A stretch of DNA of 64,000 nt. It comes from an uncultured Clostridia bacterium (GTDB lineage Bacteria > Bacillota > Clostridia > Oscillospirales > Ruminococcaceae). The notes beneath the pieces were generated by a model that ran no database searches, had not been told where the DNA came from, and worked only from the letters and a program-made list of their open reading frames with translations. The stretch covers positions 176,112 through 240,111 of the forward strand of contig CANDEV010000003.1 of NCBI GenBank assembly GCA_947383835.1, in the 5' to 3' direction. Of the stretch, positions 8,120-15,509 are shown one piece after another. Both the position numbers and the translations under genes were made by a program. Each line of letters begins with the position of its first letter. Within the stretch, counting starts at the first letter, position 1.

Positions 8120-8827
8120 ATGTCTAAAATAATTTTGCTTGCCGATCTGCACGGAAATATGACCGCAGTCAAAGCCATGGAAAAGGAAATAAGCGCAGTC
8201 CCCCATGACGAGATATGGTTTTTGGGGGACGCTGTGGGAAAGGGTCCGCAGAATGTGGAGACTTGCGACTGGGTGAGGAAAAACTGTTCCCGCTGTATCT
8301 GCGGCAACTGGGACATATGGGTCTCCGACAGGAACAACGATTTCAACGGCAACGCCTTTTACCAAAAGCAGGTGGGCGATGAGCGCATGGACTGGCTCGG
8401 CTCTCTTCCCGCCGAGGACGAGGTACTTATAAGCGGCATACTTTTTCGCCTTTTTCACGGCAGACCTGCGTTAAATCTCGTTCAGGGCTGGGACAGCGAT
8501 AATTATATAATGAGCTTTTTTACGGCAAATAACAAGACCTACGGCGGTGTGATATGCGCCGACAGCCACCGCCCCTTTGTACGCTCCACACACGCGGGGT
8601 ACGCGGTGAATACCGGCAGTATCGGCAACAGCCTTGGAGTACCTAAAGCACACGCCCTGCTTGTGGAGGGCGAGGTGGACTGTCCCGAAACAGCTCCTTT
8701 GCGAATGACTATTTTGAGCGTTCCATACGACAATGAGGAGGCTGCGGAAATTGCGCGGCAGACCGAGGGGCTGCCCTCAAAAGAGGCGTACATCAATGAA
8801 ATTCTTACGGGGGTTTACTCGCGGTAA
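8120..8827 (+). CDS. Calcineurin-like metallophosphoesterase
   Basis: A 235-aa cytoplasmic phosphoesterase with binuclear-metal motifs in order: LLADLHGN near residue 9 (D, H), FLGDAVGKGP near 35 (GD), CGNWD near 63 (GN), HGRP near 100 and ADSHRP near 140. The size and motif order are those of the YfcE/small-phosphodiesterase type, which hydrolyse phosphodiesters. The natural substrate cannot be read from sequence. ATG 8120 follows AGGAGGGAAGTT. The gene stands alone with its own strong promoter and an unusual repeat-derived leader. Confidence 0.88.
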   Translation: MSKIILLADLHGNMTAVKAMEKEISAVPHDEIWFLGDAVGKGPQNVETCDWVRKNCSRCICGNWDIWVSDRNNDFNGNAFYQKQVGDERMDWLGSLPAEDEVLISGILFRLFHGRPALNLVQGWDSDNYIMSFFTANNKTYGGVICADSHRPFVRSTHAGYAVNTGSIGNSLGVPKAHALLVEGEVDCPETAPLRMTILSVPYDNEEAAEIARQTEGLPSKEAYINEILTGVYSR

Positions 8828-8917
8828 TGGCAGTTGTAATTGGGGAACAACTGTAGGGCGTGACAGCTTGCATTGGCATACTCACGCCTTTTTGCCGAAA
8901 ATAAAATCAAAAAACAA

Positions 8918-8950
8918 CAGAGGATAAAGTCATTCCGGCTTTATCCTCTG
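8918..8950 (-). terminator. Leftward-oriented intrinsic terminator
   Basis: CAGAGGATAAAG and CTTTATCCTCTG form a perfect 12-bp stem with a 9-nt loop. Only the minus-strand reading is followed by a T-rich tract, so it terminates leftward transcription, yet no leftward protein gene ends here. Confidence 0.7.
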
Positions 8951-9029
8951 CTTTATGAAAAAAATATTAAAAATTTTAGAAGAAGTCTTTTATTCAGTAA
9001 TTGTTTTGATATTGCACCTATATAAGTGC
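8918..9029 (-). ncRNA. Candidate short leftward RNA between operator and terminator
   Basis: A consensus minus-strand promoter (9036-9064) would start a transcript near 9029 that meets the leftward terminator at 8918-8950, giving an RNA of about 110 nt. The stretch has no ATG-started reading frame on that strand. One of the two 20-bp palindromes (9012-9031) lies over the start point, so the HTH protein encoded to the right could control it. This is inferred from sequence signals alone. Confidence 0.4.
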
Positions 9030-9031
9030 AA
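9012..9031. promoter_or_regulatory. Palindromic operator 1
   Basis: TTGCACCTATATAAGTGCAA, with arms TTGCAC/GTGCAA. It matches the site at 9070-9089 at 16 of 20 positions, with centres 58 bp apart; a minus-strand promoter lies between them. Confidence 0.7.
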
Positions 9032-9035
9032 TATT

Positions 9036-9064
9036 ATTTTACCACAAACGTATACTAATGTCAA
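9036..9064 (-). promoter_or_regulatory. Minus-strand sigma-A promoter between two operators
   Basis: Read leftward: TTGACA (9059-9064), 17-bp spacer, TAAAAT (9036-9041). No protein gene is oriented to use it. Confidence 0.65.
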
Positions 9065-9069
9065 GAGGT

Positions 9070-9089
9070 TTGTACCTATTTGAGTGCAA
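9070..9089. promoter_or_regulatory. Palindromic operator 2
   Basis: TTGTACCTATTTGAGTGCAA lies 26 bp before the HTH gene start and matches operator 1. It is a likely autoregulatory site for the adjacent HTH protein. Confidence 0.7.
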
Positions 9090-9115
9090 AATAATTGATG
9101 AAAGGTTTGTGTAAA

Positions 9116-9358
9116 ATGAACAAAAAAATCGAGGCGGCGGTGGGAAACAACATCAGAATACTGCGGGAACAGAAAAAGTTCACGCAGGAAATTCTCGCGG
9201 CAAAGCTGCAAGTGAACGGCTGCGACATAACAAGGAGCGCAGTAGCAAAAATTGAGGTTGGACAGCGGCATCTTTACCCCGATGAAATAATTCTGATTAG
9301 GAAAATTTTGGGCGTGTCCTATGAGGACATTTTTAATGTTAAGGAGGAGCTTTTTTGA
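9116..9358 (+). CDS. Small XRE-type helix-turn-helix regulator
   Basis: The 80-aa product is a single HTH_3/XRE domain, starting NNIRILREQKKFTQEILAAKL with DITRSAVAKIEVG as the recognition helix region. It ends with the usual GVSYEDIF segment. I chose ATG 9116, which has AAAGG 10 bp upstream; an ATG at 9098 would overlap that site. Two matching palindromes lie just upstream and probably bind it. The downstream DUF1294 gene overlaps its stop and is translationally coupled. The controlled targets are unknown. Confidence 0.85.
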   Translation: MNKKIEAAVGNNIRILREQKKFTQEILAAKLQVNGCDITRSAVAKIEVGQRHLYPDEIILIRKILGVSYEDIFNVKEELF

Positions 9359-9621
9359 AATATTTTCTGATATATCTTGCAGCGATAAGTCTTATCGCAG
9401 TAATAATGACGGTATCGGACAAGTCCCGCGCAAGGAAGCATAAGCGGCGAATTGCGGAGAAAACCCTGTTCTGGACGGCGGTTTTAGGCGGTTCGGCGGC
9501 AATGTACATCACTATGCTGTCAGTCCGCCACAAGACTAAGCACAAGCGGTTTATGATAGGTCTGCCGCTTATCATGATTTTTCAGGCGGCGGCAATTGCG
9601 TTTGTAATAATTCGTACATAA
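9355..9621 (+). CDS. DUF1294 family membrane protein
   Basis: This 88-aa protein has the DUF1294 layout: an N-terminal hydrophobic segment, a basic loop DKSRARKHKRRIAEKTL, then GGSAAMYITML, the RHKTKHKRF motif and a final hydrophobic segment. The function of the family is unknown. It starts with TTG at 9355 behind AAGGAGGAGC, overlapping the stop of the HTH gene, so the two are translated together. The pairing suggests the regulator controls this membrane protein. Confidence 0.82.
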   Translation: MKYFLIYLAAISLIAVIMTVSDKSRARKHKRRIAEKTLFWTAVLGGSAAMYITMLSVRHKTKHKRFMIGLPLIMIFQAAAIAFVIIRT

Positions 9622-9689
9622 AAAATTTTTGAAATGTACTTGAAATTCTCCTCGGCAAGAGTTATCATTATATCGTAATATTTTTTAAA

Positions 9690-10047
9690 CCGATGACTGA
9701 GAGTAGTAGCTTCGGAGGGTTGCCGGGCAGCGTTAGCTTGCAGAGCGAGCCGCAGGTGGTGGAAGTGCGGCGGTGGATACCGATGTGAATGGACTCATGA
9801 GGGCAAACCGAACGGTGAGTTACGCGGCATTTTAATTACCGTGTGAAAAATTTACCCTGCTTGAACAAGCAGTAAGCGGAAAGGGTAAAGGCTCATCCTT
9901 TTAGGGGCGACGCAGACCGTGCGTTATTCGGGGCGCGTATGTCAGTACGTTGCATTGAGAGGCGTGTTTTTCACGCAACTTGGGTGGTACCGCAGGAAAT
10001 TATATCCTGTCCCATTAAGCTATAGGGCTTTTGGGACGGGTTTTTTG
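9690..10047 (+). promoter_or_regulatory. T-box leader, probably tryptophan-specific
   Basis: This RNA leader senses uncharged tRNA and decides between terminator and antiterminator. The conserved T-box core GGGTGGTACCGC lies at 9982-9993, preceded by a stem III-like hairpin (GGCGTG...CACGC). A terminator stem CCTGTCCCA/TGGGACGGG followed by T6 lies at 10006-10047. Upstream, a long stem I region carries GTGAATGGACTC; its TGG at 9790-9792 is in the place expected for the specifier codon, pointing to tRNA-Trp. That agrees with a TrpX-type transporter gene downstream. The specifier is inferred by eye, without a folded model. Confidence 0.85.
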
Positions 10048-10069
10048 TTTTTATTGGGTACACTAAACA

Positions 10070-10106
10070 ATACAATAAGGCGGGAGCAAGCCCCCGCCCT
10101 ACAATA
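10070..10106. repeat. Short REP-like palindrome
   Basis: GGCGGG-AGCAAGCC-CCCGCC within ACAATA...TACAATA sits between the T-box terminator and trpX. It resembles the GC-rich centre of family B repeats. Confidence 0.5.
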
Positions 10107-10150
10107 CATCTCTGCAAGCTGACACTTGCAGCAAAGAAAGGAAAATCACT

Positions 10151-11179
10151 ATGAAAAAACTTAAACTCACATCACTTATTTTGGCTGCTGCCATGACTAT
10201 GGGACTTGCCGCCTGCTCCGGCGGAAACGACGGCGCTGACAATGCCGACAACGGCGGTGCAAACGCGTCCTCCGATACCTACAAGGTGGGAATTATCCAG
10301 TACGGCAGCCACCCCTCGCTGGACAACTGCTATGCGGGCGTTGAGGAGGCTCTCAAGTCCTCCGCTATCGCCGACAAGCTGGAAATAGACCTCCAGAACG
10401 GCAACATGGACAGCGCTACCTGCGACACGATCGCGAAAAATATGGTTGCAAAAAATTACGACATTATCTACGCTATAGCAACTCCTGCTGCTATTTCGGC
10501 TTACGCGGCTGCGGCTAACACCGATATTCCCGTAATCTTCTGCGCGGTTTCCGACCCTGTTGCGGCGGGTATCGTTGAGGATATGTCCGCTCCCGGCGGC
10601 AACTGCACGGGTACTTCCGATATTCTGGACTTCAGCTCACAGGTATCCCTTATTAAGGCTCTTCAGCCCGATGTAAAGAAAATCGGCGTACTTTATACAA
10701 CAAGCGAAGCAAACTCTATTTCCCAGCTTGCAAGCCTTAAAGAGGTCGCAGAGGCACAGGGAATTGAGATAGTTGAGCAGGGTGTACAGAACGCGGCGGA
10801 CGTCCCACAGGCGGCGGCAACACTTGCTCCCAAGGTGGACTGCATAAACAATTTTACTGACAACAACGTTGTAAACAATCTTACCGTTCTTTTGGAGCAG
10901 GCTAACACTGCTGGTATCCCTGTTTACGGCTCCGAGGTCGAGCAGGTCGCAAACGGCTGTATGGCTTCCATAAGTATTGACTACATTGCTCTGGGCAAGG
11001 TAACGGGCGAAATGGGAATTCGCGTTCTGAACGGCGAGGACGCAGGAACTATCGCGGTAGGACAGATCTCCGAGGGTACTCCCGTTGTGAACACCGAGGT
11101 TATGGAGAGGTTCAATATCGAACTTCCGGAGGTTTATGCGGACGCTGAAAAGGTTACGACAAACAAACCTGAGGTTTGA
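10151..11179 (+). CDS. trpX: ABC transporter substrate-binding lipoprotein, TrpX type
   Basis: A 342-aa exported lipoprotein: signal peptide MKKLKLTSLILAAAMT with lipobox LAAC at about residue 22, an acidic/Asn-rich linker, then an ABC_sub_bind (DUF534) domain beginning YKVGIIQYGSHPSLDN. This family captures small ligands outside the membrane for permease/ATPase pairs of the TrpYZ type. The Trp-like T-box leader directly upstream argues for tryptophan. Its partners lie 1.8 kb (permease) and 5 kb (ATPase) downstream, separated by other genes. Confidence 0.88.
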   Translation: MKKLKLTSLILAAAMTMGLAACSGGNDGADNADNGGANASSDTYKVGIIQYGSHPSLDNCYAGVEEALKSSAIADKLEIDLQNGNMDSATCDTIAKNMVAKNYDIIYAIATPAAISAYAAAANTDIPVIFCAVSDPVAAGIVEDMSAPGGNCTGTSDILDFSSQVSLIKALQPDVKKIGVLYTTSEANSISQLASLKEVAEAQGIEIVEQGVQNAADVPQAAATLAPKVDCINNFTDNNVVNNLTVLLEQANTAGIPVYGSEVEQVANGCMASISIDYIALGKVTGEMGIRVLNGEDAGTIAVGQISEGTPVVNTEVMERFNIELPEVYADAEKVTTNKPEV

Positions 11180-11189
11180 CGCTTTTTCT

Positions 11190-11253
11190 ACCCCAAAGTA
11201 AGATACGGTATGCATTTACTCTGTGTAGCCCCTATCAAGGGGCGGTAAGTTTA
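11190..11253. repeat. Short intergenic repeat family C, copy 1
   Basis: Contains TACTCTGTGTAGCCCC and AAGGGGCGGTAAGTTTA, resembling sequences at 16937-17035 and 27185-27275. Their common core is AGYCCCTCAAG...GGCGG. Function unknown. Confidence 0.5.
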
Positions 11254-11267
11254 TATTAAATGTTTTT

Positions 11268-11300
11268 AGAGGATAGAATTCTGTTGGCATTCTATCCTCT
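11268..11300 (+). terminator. Hairpin after trpX
   Basis: AGAGGATAGAAT and ATTCTATCCTCT form a perfect 12-bp stem with a 9-nt loop. The T-run is short, so termination may be partial. Confidence 0.6.
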
Positions 11301-11327
11301 GTCTTATAATTTTCGGGAGGTAAATTT

Positions 11328-12200
11328 ATGCCGAAACGTTTTGTGAACGATACAAATATTATGTACGAAGCCTACGGAAAGGGCGAAACGGTTGTGTACC
11401 TGCAATCGGTGCTTGGCGGGATAAATCCCGGGGCGTATTATTTTGCGGGAAGAATGTCCAAAAAATTCAGGGTGATAATTTGGGACGGTCCGAACTTCGG
11501 GCAGTCGGGAGTTACAATAAAAAACACACCAAGCGAATATCATCTTGCCTGTGAATATTTAGCGGGACTTTTGGACGTTTTGGGCGAAAAATCCGTACAT
11601 ATCGCAGGCTGTTCGGGCGGCGGGGAAATGGGTCTGCTGTTTGCTCACCTTTATCCCGACAAGGTAAAAAGTCTTGCAATGTACCGTCCCACGGACACAT
11701 CAAGCAGCATTGAACGTGAGATAGTCAAGGCACGGTATTTTGATATTGCCGAGGCTGCAAAAAGGTCAATGAAAGACGCAGTGGAGTACTCCGAAAATCC
11801 GCCGCAGACAAGGTTCGGACACATATCAAGGTGGCTTGCTGAGCTTTGCCGAAAGGACAGCGAAAAAATTCTCAGAATGAACAGCAGCGATTTTGCCGAA
11901 ATAATTACAAATTGGGGAAAATGGATGGGCGACCCGAATTTTTACAGAGCAAATTTAAGCGATGATGAATTACGGAAAATAAAAATTCCAGCATTGATTT
12001 ACCCCTGCTCGGACGATTACCACCCCGAAAGGCTTGCTGTTGACCTTCATGAAAATCTGCCGAATTCCACCTATATCCCGACCGAAAAGCACTGTGGGGA
12101 AAATGAGATCTACAACGAGGGGCATGACGAAAATCTATTCGGCGGGTTTACGGATTTTGTGGACGGTTACGAAAAATTTATGGAGGCTTTATATGAATAA
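11328..12200 (+). CDS. Alpha/beta hydrolase
   Basis: The 290-aa product has an alpha/beta-hydrolase core. The nucleophile elbow is AGCSGGGEMG near residue 93, the acid is probably in YPCSDDYHPE, and the base His lies in the C-terminal KHCGENEIYNEGHDEN segment. There is no signal peptide. ATG 11328 follows GGGAGG. It overlaps the start of the next gene by 8 bp, so the pair is co-translated. It interrupts the trpX-trpY order. Substrate unknown; haloperoxidase/lactonase-like esterases are the nearest type. Confidence 0.78.
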   Translation: MPKRFVNDTNIMYEAYGKGETVVYLQSVLGGINPGAYYFAGRMSKKFRVIIWDGPNFGQSGVTIKNTPSEYHLACEYLAGLLDVLGEKSVHIAGCSGGGEMGLLFAHLYPDKVKSLAMYRPTDTSSSIEREIVKARYFDIAEAAKRSMKDAVEYSENPPQTRFGHISRWLAELCRKDSEKILRMNSSDFAEIITNWGKWMGDPNFYRANLSDDELRKIKIPALIYPCSDDYHPERLAVDLHENLPNSTYIPTEKHCGENEIYNEGHDENLFGGFTDFVDGYEKFMEALYE

Positions 12201-12858
12201 AGAATGGTCGGAGCTTAACAAGACAATGCAGCTCCAAATAAAGAAAAAGGAAACCTTTCCGCAGGGGATAGAGACACTGCTTGTTCTCCGAAAGAAGCTT
12301 ATGGAACAGATGCTTGAATTTAAAGAAACGCTGAACAGGGAAGAGTTTAATGCAATGCCCTATCCGAACGCCGACGGATTTCACAGCAAAACCATTGCTT
12401 ACTCTCTTTATCATATTTTCCGTATCGAGGATATTACCGCAAATTCTTTGATAAAAAAGAGCACGCAGATATTTTTTGCAAATGAGTATCAGGGAAAAAT
12501 GAATTCCCCCATAATAACCACGGGCAACGAGCTTTCGGGAACGGAAATTTCCGAGTTTTCCTCAAAGCTTGATATTGACGTACTGTACAGTTATATTGCG
12601 GATGTGGACAATGCAACCGCGGAACTGTTAAAAAATCTTTCTCATTCGGATATGAAAACAAAAATGACGGAAGCCGACAGGGAGAACCTCAAAAAGCTTA
12701 AAACAGTAAGCGAGGACGAAAACGCCGTTTGGCTGATAGATTACTGGTGCGGCAAGGACGTGTGCGGACTGATAAAAATGCCGCTGTCAAGGCATTGGAT
12801 AATGCACGTCGAAGCTTGTCTGCGAATTAAAAATAAAGTCCGCCCCGATTTGATTTAG
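12193..12858 (+). CDS. DinB-like four-helix protein
   Basis: This 221-aa soluble, largely helical protein may belong to the DinB/YfiT superfamily. Histidines typical of its metal site could be those in SLYHIFRIED and in SRHWIMHVEAC near the C-terminus. ATG 12193 lies within the end of the hydrolase gene and has GGAGGC upstream. DinB-fold enzymes are often metal-dependent thiol transferases, but no thiol-biosynthesis gene is visible and the function is unknown. The family call is tentative. Confidence 0.55.
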   Translation: MNKEWSELNKTMQLQIKKKETFPQGIETLLVLRKKLMEQMLEFKETLNREEFNAMPYPNADGFHSKTIAYSLYHIFRIEDITANSLIKKSTQIFFANEYQGKMNSPIITTGNELSGTEISEFSSKLDIDVLYSYIADVDNATAELLKNLSHSDMKTKMTEADRENLKKLKTVSEDENAVWLIDYWCGKDVCGLIKMPLSRHWIMHVEACLRIKNKVRPDLI

Positions 12859-12871
12859 TCGGGTATAACTC

Positions 12872-12900
12872 TTGTCAATCCGTGCAAAATATGGTATAAT
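12872..12900 (+). promoter_or_regulatory. Sigma-A promoter of trpY
   Basis: TTGTCA (12872-12877), 17-bp spacer, TATAAT (12895-12900), 32 bp before the permease start. The permease therefore has a T-box-independent promoter. Confidence 0.8.
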
Positions 12901-12931
12901 GAGTATCATACAAATTTAGCGAGGTAATTTT

Positions 12932-13837
12932 ATGGATATAATAACTATAATAACAAACGTTTTGCGTGTAACTCTTGAAGAGGGACTTATGTATGCACTG
13001 CTTGCAATAGGCGTGTACATAACCTACAGCATACTGGACTTCCCCGATCTGTCCGTGGACGGCACTATGCCCATGGGCGCGATAGTAACGGCTGTGCTCA
13101 TCATAAACGGCGTGAACCCATGGCTCAGTCTGCTGATAAGCTTCGTTCTCGGCATGGCTTGCGGTGCGATCACGGGACTTCTCCATGTCAAGCTGAATAT
13201 ACGTCCCCTGCTGTGCGGAATTATTGTGTACACCGCAATGCTGTCCATAAACCTTGTTATACTCTTCAAGGGCAACAACGGCATTACCGTGGCTTCGTTC
13301 TTTAAAAAGCCCACTATTTTCAATTCGGGAATTGCCAATATTTTTCCCGGCAAATGGAAGATAGTTATACTCTCACTTATCCTTGTAGTTATCTGCAAAA
13401 TAATTATGGACTTCTATCTCAAAACCAAGTCGGGACTTCTTCTCCGCGCCACAGGCGACAACGAGCGTTATGTGACTATGCTTGCGAAAGACCCCGGATA
13501 TACAAAGATTTTGGGTCTTGCAATAGGCAACGGCTTTGCCGCGCTTTCAGGCTGCGTTATCGCACAGCAGAAAGGCTCCGCCGATCAGCAAATGGGCGTG
13601 GGTATGGTTGTACTGGGACTTGCTTCGGTAATTATCGGTCTCAGCATTTTCAAGAAGGTAAAGTTTATGAAGCCAACCACAATGGTTATTTTGGGAAGTA
13701 TTTTGTATAAGGCGTTCCTGTCTATCGCTCTCCAGCTGGAGCTTCCCACCGAGTATTTGAAGCTGCTTATGGCGGTACTGTTTACTCTTGCTCTGGTGTT
13801 CAGCGAGAAATTAACAGGAAAGAAAAAGCGTGCATAA
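12932..13837 (+). CDS. trpY: ABC transporter permease, TrpY type
   Basis: A 301-aa integral membrane permease of the LivH/branched-chain superfamily, with about eight hydrophobic segments. DFPDLSVDGTMPMGA near residue 38 and GLAIGNGFAALSGCVIAQQ near 195 are typical of permeases that pair with ABC_sub_bind lipoproteins. It should form the membrane channel with TrpX and TrpZ. It has its own promoter and is now separated from trpX by two and from trpZ by four unrelated genes. Confidence 0.86.
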   Translation: MDIITIITNVLRVTLEEGLMYALLAIGVYITYSILDFPDLSVDGTMPMGAIVTAVLIINGVNPWLSLLISFVLGMACGAITGLLHVKLNIRPLLCGIIVYTAMLSINLVILFKGNNGITVASFFKKPTIFNSGIANIFPGKWKIVILSLILVVICKIIMDFYLKTKSGLLLRATGDNERYVTMLAKDPGYTKILGLAIGNGFAALSGCVIAQQKGSADQQMGVGMVVLGLASVIIGLSIFKKVKFMKPTTMVILGSILYKAFLSIALQLELPTEYLKLLMAVLFTLALVFSEKLTGKKKRA

Positions 13838-13886
13838 TGCACATCAACAAAGCATAAAGCTGTCAAAACAAACGGAGGATTTTAAT

Positions 13887-14273
13887 ATGAATGAAGAAAT
13901 AAAAAACCTGATAGCCGCTGCCGATAAGGCAATCAAGGAAGAACGTTTCGATGACTTAAAAGAGTTTTACACGGACGATGCTGTATTGGTTGTAAAACCG
14001 GGACTTGAAGTTAAAGGCAAGGAAGCCATAAAAGAAGCTTTTATAAAAATTGCCGCTTATTTTAATAACAGCGTAGTTCCCACGCAGGGAAAAATGTTAA
14101 TGATCGAGGCAGGCGATACGGTATTGGTTTTATCGCAGACGCTTTTGGACGCTGATAATAAGGATAATTCCGAATACAGCATGGACCGCAGGGCGACATA
14201 TGTGTACAGAAATATCAACGGCAAATGGCTGTGCGCCATAGACAATTCTTACGGGACAACATTGCTTGATTAA
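13887..14273 (+). CDS. NTF2-like (SnoaL/DUF4440-type) protein
   Basis: A 128-aa NTF2-fold protein: helical N-terminus with FDDLKEFYTDDAVLVVKPG, the KGKEAIKEAF helix, then beta strands ending GKWLCAIDNSYG. This is the pattern of DUF4440/SgcJ-like proteins that bind small molecules or act as isomerases. ATG 13887 follows GGAGG at 13874-13878. It is 49 bp after trpY and 27 bp before the TIM-barrel gene. No catalytic residue can be assigned with confidence. Confidence 0.75.
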   Translation: MNEEIKNLIAAADKAIKEERFDDLKEFYTDDAVLVVKPGLEVKGKEAIKEAFIKIAAYFNNSVVPTQGKMLMIEAGDTVLVLSQTLLDADNKDNSEYSMDRRATYVYRNINGKWLCAIDNSYGTTLLD

Positions 14274-14300
14274 TTGAAATTTAATGCAGGAGGTATACCC

Positions 14301-15101
14301 ATGACTTTAAAAACAGGTTATCACGCAGTTTATGAGGAAACATATTTCAAGGGTATAGACGACGCTAAAAAATACGGATTTGACTTTGCACAGTTTGAGT
14401 TGGGTGCGCCTGCGTATTTTCTGAACGAATTATCAAACGACAAGCTTCTTGAAATAAAAAAATATGCCGAGGACAGCGGCGTTGAAGTGACGTTCCATTC
14501 GCCCGCAGACAATACAAGCTTGTTCAGTGATTATCCGCTCATACGTCGAGGAATTCTTGACGAATTCAAGCTAATACTTGAAAAGGCTAATGTTATCGGC
14601 GCAAGACACATGACGTTCCACACGGGAGTGTACTCCAAATTTAAAAAAAGTGGAGAAAAAGCAACTCCTTTTTACGCGGAGCATTATGAAAAAGTCCTTT
14701 ATGAAAATCTCAAAGAGCTGATAAACGCAAGAGGAGACGTTATGGTATGCGTGGAAAATGACAGTCTTGACGATGTCGGAAGACGTGTTATACAGCGTTT
14801 GATAGATGAAAAGGAGCGGTTGTATCTTACGCTTGATATTGCAAAAATGTATGCGGCAAACGGTAAGCTGTACGAAGATGATTTTGCATTTTTTGATAAA
14901 AATAAGGCTGCCGTAAGGGAAATACATATCCACGACAAAAACGATAAATTCGGTTCTCATCAGAGCGTGGGAGAGGGTTATGTGGACTTTTTACTGTTTG
15001 AAACCTTTTTCAATGATGATACTTACTTAAATTTTGAAGTAAGACCTGTGGAGGAAGCGAAACGGTCTAAGGATAACTTGCTTAAACTTTTAAATTGTTA
15101 A
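14301..15101 (+). CDS. Xylose isomerase-like TIM-barrel protein (sugar isomerase/epimerase or endonuclease IV-like)
   Basis: The 266-aa product matches the AP endonuclease 2 / sugar isomerase superfamily. Strand-end motifs bearing likely metal ligands appear in order: FAQFELG, VTFHSPAD, HMTFHTGVY, VCVENDS, LTLDIAKM and REIHIHDKND. ATG 14301 has GCAGGAGG upstream; the TTG at 14274 adds residues without a ribosome site. Metal-dependent isomerisation or epimerisation of a small polyol or sugar is most likely, the substrate being unknown. Confidence 0.8.
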   Translation: MTLKTGYHAVYEETYFKGIDDAKKYGFDFAQFELGAPAYFLNELSNDKLLEIKKYAEDSGVEVTFHSPADNTSLFSDYPLIRRGILDEFKLILEKANVIGARHMTFHTGVYSKFKKSGEKATPFYAEHYEKVLYENLKELINARGDVMVCVENDSLDDVGRRVIQRLIDEKERLYLTLDIAKMYAANGKLYEDDFAFFDKNKAAVREIHIHDKNDKFGSHQSVGEGYVDFLLFETFFNDDTYLNFEVRPVEEAKRSKDNLLKLLNC

Positions 15102-15130
15102 ATATTTAAATTTACAGGACGATTTTTAAA

Positions 15131-15153
15131 TACATAAGAAGCCTGAAAGGAGC
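15131..15153 (+). repeat. Direct repeat of the trpZ leader, copy 1
   Basis: TACATAAGAAGCCTGAAAGG followed by AGC includes the ribosome site of the MazG-like gene. It matches the region before trpZ (16131-16153) at 22 of 23 positions. Confidence 0.75.
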
Positions 15154-15162
15154 AAATAAAAA

Positions 15163-15465
15163 ATGAAAATGAAAGAAATGCAAAAAGAGATATATCAAAA
15201 CAAGCTGAATAAGGGATTTAATGTTACAGATGTTAATATGGAATTCTGCCTTCTTTATGGCGAGGTCGCTGAAGCATATGATGCTTGGCGCAAAAAAAAG
15301 ACAAATATAGGGGAAGAATTGTCTGATATTGCTATTTATCTTATGGGATTATCTGAAATTCTCGGTATTGATTTAGAAAGTGAAATAGAGAAAAAGGCGG
15401 CAATAAATAAAGACCGAGTTTATAAGGTCGTTGACGGTGTTTTAACAAGAACATCAAATAATTAA
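15163..15465 (+). CDS. MazG-like nucleotide pyrophosphohydrolase
   Basis: A 100-aa all-alpha NTP pyrophosphatase-like protein. EVAEAYDAW (about residues 29-37) and GEELSDIAIYL (about 46-56) give the ExxE...ExxD metal-binding pattern of the MazG/dUTPase superfamily, which hydrolyses (d)NTPs to monophosphates. The size fits stand-alone MazG-like proteins. It carries the repeated leader also found before trpZ, so it may have arrived as an inserted unit. Confidence 0.75.
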   Translation: MKMKEMQKEIYQNKLNKGFNVTDVNMEFCLLYGEVAEAYDAWRKKKTNIGEELSDIAIYLMGLSEILGIDLESEIEKKAAINKDRVYKVVDGVLTRTSNN

Positions 15466-15486
15466 ATTAATAAAGATAATAACGAA

Positions 15487-15504
15487 AAGCAGTCTGAAAG
15501 GAGC
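15487..15504 (+). repeat. Direct repeat of the trpZ leader, copy 2
   Basis: AAGCAGTCTGAAAGGAGC provides the ribosome site of the CAT-like gene and matches the cores of copies 1 and 3. Confidence 0.65.
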
Positions 15505-15509
15505 GTAGC

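Noticed and set aside
8990..9271. 93-residue reverse frame upstream of and across the HTH gene
   Set aside because: It starts inside the HTH gene and crosses both palindromes; the minus-strand promoter lies inside it, not before it.
9919..10122. 67-residue forward frame
   Set aside because: It lies wholly within the T-box core and terminator, which explain the sequence better.
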